Part shown: positions 28,392 to 34,804 of the stretch, in pieces
Layout: each line of letters begins with the position of its first letter
Position numbering within the stretch: the stretch's first letter is position 1
Source: an uncultured Actinomycetes bacterium
GTDB taxonomy: Bacteria; Actinomycetota; Acidimicrobiia; Acidimicrobiales; RAAP-2
Assembly: GCA_903873775.1 (NCBI GenBank)
Contig: CAIQPR010000053.1
Coordinates: forward strand, 46,553 to 110,552
DNA length: 64,000 nucleotides
Direction of reading: 5' to 3'
Notes under the pieces: model-generated
The model's database searches: none
Seen by the model: the letters and a program-made list of their open reading frames with translations, nothing else
What the model was told of the DNA's origin: nothing
Made by a program: the position numbers and the translations under genes

Positions 28392-28916
28392 ATGCCGCAG
28401 TTCACTAGCATGACCGACGTGGACGACTTCCACCAGATTCGACTCACGCCTCCTGGAGGGGCTTTTCCCCGAGAAGTGGGGGCGTCCGAAGTCGGACCGC
28501 GCCGCGCCCTTGCGCGAGGTCGCGTCATCATGAAGCCGGAAACGACGGCCATGGTCGCCGCGAATACGGTGAACAAGGGCGACGTTCTGGCGACGGCTCG
28601 CGTCGCGGGAATTCAGGCCGCGAAGAACGCAGCACTCGCTCTACCCATGAGTCACCAAGTCTTGGTGGGCAATGTCCACATCAACTTCACGATTGGCGAT
28701 GTGTTTATCGAAGTTGAGGCCAGCGTCGACACGGTCGACCGCACCGGCGTGGAAATGGAAGCCCTCAGCGCGGTGACTGTGGCGGCGCTCACGATTTACG
28801 ACATGTGCAAGTCCCAAGATCGGTCGATGACGATTGAAAATGTCGCGCTCTGGGAAAAATCTGGGGGCCGTTCGGGCACGTGGCGCCGCGAGGACCTCAC
28901 CTCTCCGGAATATTGA
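28392..28916 (+). CDS. moaC: Cyclic pyranopterin monophosphate synthase MoaC
   Basis: The 174-residue product catalyses the second half of precursor Z formation in molybdenum-cofactor synthesis. The segments NTVNKGDVLATARVAG, GVEMEALSAVTVAALTIYD and KSGGRSG match MoaC. The usual PLCHPL motif reads PMSHQV, so the histidine is kept but the neighbouring cysteine is serine. The 16-residue N-terminus before MTDVDDF is optional: ATG at 28410 may be the start instead. A TAGATG at 28379-28384 lies seven bases before the first ATG. The gene overlaps the convergent unknown gene by 20 bases. Confidence 0.87.
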   Translation: MPQFTSMTDVDDFHQIRLTPPGGAFPREVGASEVGPRRALARGRVIMKPETTAMVAANTVNKGDVLATARVAGIQAAKNAALALPMSHQVLVGNVHINFTIGDVFIEVEASVDTVDRTGVEMEALSAVTVAALTIYDMCKSQDRSMTIENVALWEKSGGRSGTWRREDLTSPEY

Positions 28917-29235
28917 GCTGCTCCATAAGTTCTTTGAATCGATTCGGGTGCGCCGGCGCGAAGCCGAATTGGTCGCCGTTGTCAAGAATGATCTCAATTG
29001 AACGAGCTCGTCGCCAACGTCGGGGATCTCTCGTGTACCACACACCCCGGTCGTCCTTGCCCCAACTCGGAAGTTCGCCGTCGGGAAAGTCCGCGCGCTC
29101 CCGTACCCGGAACGCAACGATCTGCCCCAGCGCAAGTCGCCGCGGGCGACCAAGAATCTTGGTAAAACCGCGCAACACGAGGGCATCGTCCATCAGCGCC
29201 GCGGTGCGGTCCTGATAGAGGATTTTCTTGGACAT
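28897..29235 (-). CDS. Conserved hypothetical protein, 112 residues
   Basis: I do not recognise this gene. The product alternates short strands and ends in an amphipathic helix (RFKELMEQLNIPER). The layout, with a Trp-containing RGVWYTRDPRRWRRAR in the middle, is reminiscent of small PH-like bacterial domains, but this is weak. ATG at 29235 is preferred because GAAGGGAAC lies just upstream; an upstream GTG/ATG at 29328 would add 31 residues. It is divergent from pafBC with 109 bases between starts. Confidence 0.6.
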   Translation of the reverse strand: MSKKILYQDRTAALMDDALVLRGFTKILGRPRRLALGQIVAFRVRERADFPDGELPSWGKDDRGVWYTRDPRRWRRARSIEIILDNGDQFGFAPAHPNRFKELMEQLNIPER

Positions 29236-29344
29236 TCGAGTGTTCCCTTCGGGGTTCTCGTACTCCGATGGCTCAACAATCGCCAGCGTAGTCTGCACAG
29301 GTAAACGTTGAGAAAATTCGCGAGGCAAAAGTTAGGAGAGTGTC

Positions 29345-31291
29345 GTGGTGCAAACCCCCCGCGCGGGAACCGAAGAGAGTCGGGAGCGCAAGATCGCGTT
29401 GTTCTGGACTTTGGTGCGCGCGTTCGAAACGGGTCAACCCATTACGCAACAGGAAATCATTTCCAGCCTGCGCATCGATGATGTCACCTCCCATAAGCGC
29501 ATTCCTCCTCGCAAATTGGCATACGACGGCAACGAAAATGCGCATCGTCAGAAGTTCGAACGCGACAAGGCCGCCATTCGCGATTTGGGTTTTGAAATCT
29601 CGACGACGAAGACTCCCGACGGTCTTGACGCGTACAGCATTGATCCGACGTCCGTCTTTGCTCCTCCGCTCGGGCTCACCGACGATGAGCGCGCTGTTGT
29701 GGAGTGGGCGGTCGCTCTCTTAGGCATCGGTGCTACCGGCGTGGCACGCCTCTTTGTCGATGGTCCCGCCACGGCCGCGGGCGTCGAATTCTCACCGATT
29801 CTTCAGCCGTTGACCCGCGCGATCGCGCTACAGCGGGTCGTGCGTTTCAAATACCGCAAGGACAACGACAAAGTCCGTGTCCGCGAACTCGCCGCCTTGG
29901 GGATCACGATGTGGAGGGGCGTGCCGTACGTGGTGGGTGTCGAGCTCGATACCGAAACTCTCAAGGGCTTTCGCGTTTCACGTATTGCGTCCACGCCGAC
30001 CGTCACGAAGGACGTGTTTGATGTCACGCCGACTCTGCGCGACCAGGCGCGCAGCTGGGAACCGCGACTGGGCGCGAAGGATGAGGATATTGAGATTCGC
30101 CTGACGACAAGTTCCGGGTTCGCTCGCGTGCTCGCGTCCGATCTTGACGTCGAGATCAGTGAACTTGACGAACCGGACGCGGTGGAAGTGTCGTGGAAGA
30201 GTTCGGACCTGGCCTCCGCGCGACGCGCCGTCTTGGCTTGCGGCGCAAATGTTCGCCGTGTTCGACCCAAAGAATTGAGAGATGACCTCGTGTCGTGGCT
30301 GGCCAAAGTGAATCGGCCGATCGATCATGAGGTGCCGGCCCACGCGTTCGACCACGGCGCGACACGTCCAGACGTCCTCGGTCAGACCCTGCAACTCATT
30401 GCCGCTGTCTACGAAGCACCGACGGCAGTGCGCGCCAGCGCACTCGCGGCCCGCACCGGCATGGATCTTGAACTCGTTCGATCCGTCATGAGTCGCATCA
30501 TGGCGCTGCAGTACGTACGCGACACGACGTCGTACCTGGTCCATATCGAGCCCGGAGACGATGTGGATGACGAGCCGGTCGACCCGCTCTATGTGCGTGC
30601 GGCGAGCTACGACGATCACGCCGACCACTTGTCCGCCCTCACGTGGCGTGACACTTTCGAACTCGTGGTGGCTCTGAAGGAGGCGTCAAAGTTGTACCCC
30701 GGTTCGACACTCGAACGCATCGTCGACAAAGTCGAGTCGGTTCTGAACGGCGCGGTGCGCGTGGTTGATGTTGAACCGGAGTACTTGTCCAAAGTGCGCG
30801 ATGCGATCGACAACCGCGAGCAAATCAAGATCGATTACTGGTCGGCGGGACGCGACGAGATCACGACACGTTGGGTGGAACCTCGGGCGATGGCGTCAAG
30901 AAACGGGCGTTGGTACTTTCGGGCCTTCTGTGCGACACGCCAGGAGTGGCTGACGTTTCGCGTGGATCGCGTCTTTCATATCCACGCCGCGTCCCCCGTC
31001 GGGTCGACGCTACCGCCGGACCCCATCGACAATTGGGCCGACCAGCAGAGTGATGAGGGGCACGACGTCGTTATCTCCCTCGAGCCGGAGTTGCGGTGGC
31101 TGTTTGAGCCGCTCCCGACGGCGACCTGGGCGCCCTTTGATGGTCGTCGCGAGTTGGTGAAGTTACGAGTACGCGACGAGAAGTTCCTCGACCAACTCAT
31201 GGTGAATGCGGGTCCCGGTGCGTCGGTCGTGTCGGGCGACTTCATGACCGCAGGGCGAGCACTGGCGCGTCGCATGACGGACCTCTTGTAG
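29345..31291 (+). CDS. pafBC: PafBC-type double WYL-domain regulator
   Basis: The 648-residue product is two WYL regulators in one chain. The first half has an N-terminal winged helix (about residues 15-95) and a WYL domain ending near residue 330. The second half repeats the pattern, with a helical DNA-binding part from about 345 and a WYL domain at about 470-560 (QIKIDYWSAGRDE and EPRAMASRNGRWYFRAFC). PafB and PafC form a complex in mycobacteria that activates the LexA-independent DNA-damage response; fused forms are known in actinobacteria. Only the proteasome neighbourhood often seen with pafBC is missing. Two GTG codons (29345 and 29348) are equivalent starts. Confidence 0.85.
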   Translation: MVQTPRAGTEESRERKIALFWTLVRAFETGQPITQQEIISSLRIDDVTSHKRIPPRKLAYDGNENAHRQKFERDKAAIRDLGFEISTTKTPDGLDAYSIDPTSVFAPPLGLTDDERAVVEWAVALLGIGATGVARLFVDGPATAAGVEFSPILQPLTRAIALQRVVRFKYRKDNDKVRVRELAALGITMWRGVPYVVGVELDTETLKGFRVSRIASTPTVTKDVFDVTPTLRDQARSWEPRLGAKDEDIEIRLTTSSGFARVLASDLDVEISELDEPDAVEVSWKSSDLASARRAVLACGANVRRVRPKELRDDLVSWLAKVNRPIDHEVPAHAFDHGATRPDVLGQTLQLIAAVYEAPTAVRASALAARTGMDLELVRSVMSRIMALQYVRDTTSYLVHIEPGDDVDDEPVDPLYVRAASYDDHADHLSALTWRDTFELVVALKEASKLYPGSTLERIVDKVESVLNGAVRVVDVEPEYLSKVRDAIDNREQIKIDYWSAGRDEITTRWVEPRAMASRNGRWYFRAFCATRQEWLTFRVDRVFHIHAASPVGSTLPPDPIDNWADQQSDEGHDVVISLEPELRWLFEPLPTATWAPFDGRRELVKLRVRDEKFLDQLMVNAGPGASVVSGDFMTAGRALARRMTDLL

Positions 31292-31319
31292 CGACCGTTG
31301 GGCCTCGTGGGGAGGTCCA

Positions 31320-32387
31320 GTGATTCGAGTGATACCCCGTCGGTCGACGGATCTCAGTTATCTCACGAACGATCCGGCGTACGAAATTGCTGATTGTCGT
31401 ACCGGTCCCGCCCAGTGGTGGTGGCGCGACGCGACCGCGGATCGGGATCCGTCAAAGGTGCTGAGCCCGACCGCCCGTTCGCACACGGTGGGGTGGGACA
31501 TCATCGTCGCTGCACCCCGACCGGCGTCGTGCCTTCTCGCGTTCGGGGATCATCGCGATCACGTCGGTGTGGTGCGCGCACACCACGCAGCGGTCATTGC
31601 GACATTGACATACCTGGACGAACATGCGCTCGGCGTGCGACGCACGGTCCTCGGTGAGACGGACTTCTTACCCGCCCACTTTGACAACGTGGTGAGTTTC
31701 ACCCACGGTATGAACCGTCAGGGTGAGCCACACCTGCATGATCACGTCATTGTCCCGTCGCACTCGGCGGCCTATCGACGTAGTTTCGACGCGCACGTCT
31801 TTCGTCAGCACGTGGCGGCCGCGGACGCGGTGTATCGAGCGTCGCTACGCGCCGGGATTGAAGAACACACGGGTCGGCGGTCGTGGCGCAGCTTTAGTGA
31901 TCGCGACTACGTCGAAGGCGTCGATGAGGGAGTGCGCGCTCTGTGGAGTGGTCACGCACCTGAGCGTGGTGTCAAGAAGTTGTGGGGCCAAGACGAGGCG
32001 CGTCGCCACTGGGCGAGTGACCTCGAGAGATACGAACCAGGGCCACTGATCACACCGCCCCATCACGACCTTGCACTGGTCCATGAGCACACATTCCGCT
32101 CGGTTCTTGATGGCACAGAGAGGGTGCGATACGCCGACGTCATTGAGGCGGCGGCGCACGCCAGCGTCTTCGGGGCGTCGATGCAGGACATCACGTCGTT
32201 CGTCGACCGTCACTACGCGCATCACTTCGATCCCCGTGACCCTTCTCGCTGGATAACGCTGCGTGAGGCTCGCGACATTGCTGTCGTGGAACGCCAGGGT
32301 CCGCGCCGCGTGCGTGATGTCCCTCAGCGCGATCGTTCGGTCCCGTCGCGCGAGCGGGAGAGTGTGTCCCGCGACAGGTCTCTATAG
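31320..32387 (+). CDS. MobF/TrwC-like relaxase domain protein, no helicase
   Basis: The 355-residue product resembles the N-terminal relaxase domain of TrwC/TraI (MobF). The metal-binding HUH motif is in EPHLHDHVIV (His138, His140, His142). Candidate catalytic tyrosines are near the start (Tyr14, Tyr21), and TARSHTVGWDIIVAAP fits the first strand of the fold. The SF1 helicase that follows in TrwC is absent; the protein ends in an Arg/Ser-rich tail. Such enzymes nick DNA at an origin of transfer and stay bound to its 5' end. GTG at 31320 has GGGGAGG upstream. Its last 64 bases overlap the convergent coupling ATPase gene. No type IV secretion genes are nearby. Confidence 0.75.
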   Translation: MIRVIPRRSTDLSYLTNDPAYEIADCRTGPAQWWWRDATADRDPSKVLSPTARSHTVGWDIIVAAPRPASCLLAFGDHRDHVGVVRAHHAAVIATLTYLDEHALGVRRTVLGETDFLPAHFDNVVSFTHGMNRQGEPHLHDHVIVPSHSAAYRRSFDAHVFRQHVAAADAVYRASLRAGIEEHTGRRSWRSFSDRDYVEGVDEGVRALWSGHAPERGVKKLWGQDEARRHWASDLERYEPGPLITPPHHDLALVHEHTFRSVLDGTERVRYADVIEAAAHASVFGASMQDITSFVDRHYAHHFDPRDPSRWITLREARDIAVVERQGPRRVRDVPQRDRSVPSRERESVSRDRSL

Positions 32388-33634
32388 GCCGCGAACCTCT
32401 CGTCCGAATGCGCCGGTGTCAAGCGAACCCAGCGCATGGTCTTTGACTCATCGAGGCCGAGGGCGAATCCAGGCCGACCGTGCGCAACATCTGCGAAGGT
32501 CACTCGCGGTCGTTCCCGCCATGACCGCGACACGCCTCGTTGCCGACCTCGTTGGTCGCGCTGTTCCGAGGGCGAGGCGACGAATTCCTGTCCGGCGAGT
32601 GACGACAACATCTCGAGAGTTGTGCGATCGGCGATGCCGGGAAGAACCATCGTCGTGGGGAACAAGGAGAGGAAGCCGTCCGCCGCGGACCCCCATCGTT
32701 GCCGGGCTTGGGATAAATCCTGGAGGCACGCCAGCGTCACAACGCCCTGTCCACCACCCTCCGAGACAATCGAGGGTAAGCCGGGCAGTGGGGCCACGTT
32801 GGCCATTTCGTCCAGGGCCAACAAGAGTTCTGCGCCTTTGGCGTGCCGTTGATAGGTGGTCGCAACGATGTCGTCGACAAGTCCCACGATGAGTGGCGTC
32901 GCGACACTCTGGTGCCGACTCGGCGACACGATGTGCAAGTGGTGACCACCCGCGAGAAATTCGCCGATGTCGAGGGGGGCTTCGCGACTCGATTGTCGCG
33001 CGCTTTCGGTGCGCAGGCCCGAAAACAAGCCGGACGCAGTGGACCAGATCCCCGACTGTTCTCGCGCGTCCGTCGCGAGAACTCCCGAGAGCAAGGATGC
33101 CGCAGGGTGAGCATCGCCGTAGCGCTCACGGAGCAGATCGCGTTCTCGCTCGGCCTCGTGACGATCCACGCGTGAGGCGAGCTCGGCGATCGACCGGTTC
33201 TCGAGAGCGGCAGCGTGCAGGAGTGGCGCCACGAGCGCGCTTGCGCGTTCGGTCCAGTGATCAACGGCGCGATCATCTGCGATACGTCGCGTTGCCAGTA
33301 CCAAACTGCGTGCGGCTAACACGGCCCCATCCCACGTGCGCGCCGCCTGCAGGGGGGAGTAACCCACGCGGTGAACGCCGAAGGGAGTGGGAACCGATCC
33401 ACTCGGATCAAACATCAATGTCGCGCGATCTCGTCGTGCGGATGCGAGCGCGCGCACGACATCATCCTTCGTCGACGTGGCCACAACGGCGCGTGACGTC
33501 GTTAAGAGATTTGGAATGATGAGTGATGTTGTCTTGCCGCTTCGCGACGGACCGAGCACTAAGACGGAACGTTGCGACGACGCACGAGCGACGTCACCGT
33601 GTGATGCGCCGAGGTAGATGCCAGGCGATGTCAT
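32324..33634 (-). CDS. TraG/VirD4-like coupling ATPase, soluble form
   Basis: The 436-residue product has Walker A GPSRSGKTTS (residues 28-37) and Walker B LLLALDEMANV (about residue 268), followed by QGVVTLACLQDLSQARQRWG, the usual sequence of conjugative coupling proteins. These hexameric ATPases bring the relaxase-DNA complex to a type IV secretion channel. The two N-terminal membrane helices of VirD4/TrwB are missing; the chain starts directly with GIYLGAS and the nucleotide-binding fold. It faces the relaxase gene and overlaps its end by 64 bases. The ATG at 33634 has no clear ribosome binding site. Confidence 0.78.
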   Translation of the reverse strand: MTSPGIYLGASHGDVARASSQRSVLVLGPSRSGKTTSLIIPNLLTTSRAVVATSTKDDVVRALASARRDRATLMFDPSGSVPTPFGVHRVGYSPLQAARTWDGAVLAARSLVLATRRIADDRAVDHWTERASALVAPLLHAAALENRSIAELASRVDRHEAERERDLLRERYGDAHPAASLLSGVLATDAREQSGIWSTASGLFSGLRTESARQSSREAPLDIGEFLAGGHHLHIVSPSRHQSVATPLIVGLVDDIVATTYQRHAKGAELLLALDEMANVAPLPGLPSIVSEGGGQGVVTLACLQDLSQARQRWGSAADGFLSLFPTTMVLPGIADRTTLEMLSSLAGQEFVASPSEQRDQRGRQRGVSRSWRERPRVTFADVAHGRPGFALGLDESKTMRWVRLTPAHSDERFAAYRDLSRDTLSRSRDGTERSR

Positions 33635-33929
33635 GTTGCATCACAACCGTCGGTGTTCGAAATGCTTGACATTGGTTTGAAAACCGAGTGAACTTTTCAA
33701 TGTACGTATTAGTGCGGATCACTGTTGCGTGTTCTTCTCTCGCGGAAGATCGCACAACACCGTGACTGACGCGTGCCGTGCACTGCGTTCGGAAGTGACA
33801 CAGCCGGGTGGTTGGGTCGTTCACGATCGAGTTCATGTCGTATCAATGAGGTGCCGCAATGCGGAAGACATCACGGTGGTGTCTTCCAGGTTCCCCAATT
33901 GATTCAACGTTGAGTCCCAAGGAGGGAAA
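33635..33929. other. Upstream region of the histone-like gene
   Basis: This 295-base gap is visibly more AT-rich than its surroundings. It holds a TTGACA at 33666-33671, for which no convincing -10 is placed at normal spacing, and a strong inverted repeat near the downstream gene. I see no reading frame worth calling. Confidence 0.4.
33864..33888 (+). repeat. Near-perfect inverted repeat before the histone-like gene
   Basis: GGAAGACA at 33864-33871 pairs with TGTCTTCC at 33881-33888, and the pairing extends inward almost to the centre with one G-T wobble. The whole 25-base element is nearly palindromic and lies 42 bases before the start codon. It could be a protein-binding operator or an RNA hairpin in the leader. 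Confidence 0.55.
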
Positions 33930-34187
33930 GTGGCTACTGCCGCGAAGAAGGCCCCGGCCAAGAAGGCCCCGGCTAAGAAGGCTGTAAAGAAGGCTGTCAA
34001 GAAGGCTCCGGCCAAGAAGGCTGTCGCCAAGAAGGCCCCGGCGAAGAAGGCTCCGGCCAAGAAGGCTCCGGCGAAGAAGACTGCCGCCAAGAAGGCTGTG
34101 AAGAAGGCTCCGGCCAAGAAGGCTCCGGCCAAGAAGGCTCCGGCCAAGAAGGCTGTTGCCAAGAAGGCTCCGGCCAAGCGCAAGTAG
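33930..34187 (+). CDS. Histone H1-like Lys/Ala/Pro-rich DNA-binding protein
   Basis: The 85-residue product consists almost only of Lys, Ala, Pro and Val in repeats of AKKAPAKK and AKKAVKK, with no folded domain. Such chains resemble the tail of eukaryotic H1 and of mycobacterial HupB, and are presumed to coat and compact DNA. Here no HU domain is attached, which is unusual for actinobacteria. The GTG at 33930 has a good ribosome binding site (GGAGGGAAA). The DNA itself is a degenerate tandem repeat of AAGAAGGCTCCGGCC units, so its length may vary between strains. A strong hairpin follows the gene. Confidence 0.8.
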   Translation: MATAAKKAPAKKAPAKKAVKKAVKKAPAKKAVAKKAPAKKAPAKKAPAKKTAAKKAVKKAPAKKAPAKKAPAKKAVAKKAPAKRK

Positions 34188-34213
34188 TACCAAGTGTCCC
34201 TTCGGGGAACGTG

Positions 34214-34243
34214 ATGAGAGGGGGCCGCACGGCCCCCTCTCAT
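34214..34243. terminator. Perfect 13-bp hairpin, likely bidirectional terminator
   Basis: ATGAGAGGGGGCC at 34214-34226 pairs perfectly with GGCCCCCTCTCAT at 34231-34243 around a GCAC loop. It lies between the convergent histone-like gene and cofC. There is only a short T run (CTTTACT) on the plus side, so it is not a textbook intrinsic terminator, but the stem is very stable. It is the only such element seen between convergent genes in the window. Confidence 0.75.
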
Positions 34244-34246
34244 GCT

Positions 34247-34804
34247 TTACTCCGTGACGTCGAGGTCCTCAGGCTCGTCGACGTCAAATCGCCAGGGGCT
34301 GTCGGAAATGATCTCCACTGCAAGACCGAGTCTGTGTGCTTCGGTGGCGTGGCGCGATGCGGAGTGTTCGCCAAAGGAGAAGTGAAAGCCCACACCGGTG
34401 GGCACGGAGAGAACATTCGTGCCTCGCTCGTGTCGATCGCTCACAATCGTGACGTCGCAAGGCGCATTCCAAGCCCCGAGTCCGCGGGGGAACCGTAGAT
34501 CTCCATGCACCACAGTGACGCGAGCGGCATCGGCGGTGAGGTCCTGGTAGGCCGTCTCAATAGCCGCATTGAGTCCCGGTGGCGTGTGGAAAAAAGCTAC
34601 GCCGAGCCCCAGTGCGAATGCGGCCGTGTCGGACGTGTCACCTAGAACGATGACGGTCCGAGGCGCGCACGCGGTAATGACATTGGTCGCGAGCTCGGCG
34701 ACGAGATCATTGACGACCACGTCGCCGAGTCGGGCCCGGAGTCGTGACTTCGCTACCTGAAAACTCTTGAGCGGAACGAGGACGATGTCCCGCTGCGAAC
34801 TCAT
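34247..34804 (-). CDS. cofC: 2-phospho-L-lactate guanylyltransferase (F420 synthesis)
   Basis: The 185-residue product matches CofC/FbiD, which activates phospholactate or phosphoenolpyruvate with GTP as the first step of coenzyme F420 assembly. VPLKSFQVAKSRL at the start is the nucleotide-site motif (K-S-x-x-x-A-K-S-R-L). SDRHERGTNVLSVP and HFSFGEHSASRHATEA are the conserved second half. Its presence implies that the organism makes F420; no other F420 gene is in view. The ATG overlaps the stop of the mannosidase gene (ATGA), so it is translated second in that operon. Confidence 0.88.
   Translation of the reverse strand: MSSQRDIVLVPLKSFQVAKSRLRARLGDVVVNDLVAELATNVITACAPRTVIVLGDTSDTAAFALGLGVAFFHTPPGLNAAIETAYQDLTADAARVTVVHGDLRFPRGLGAWNAPCDVTIVSDRHERGTNVLSVPTGVGFHFSFGEHSASRHATEAHRLGLAVEIISDSPWRFDVDEPEDLDVTE

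Noticed and set aside
33833-34243. Minus-strand frame with AFLAG repeats, like a pentapeptide-repeat protein
   Set aside because: It is the exact mirror of the histone-like gene and of the downstream hairpin; the plus-strand gene has a good ribosome binding site.
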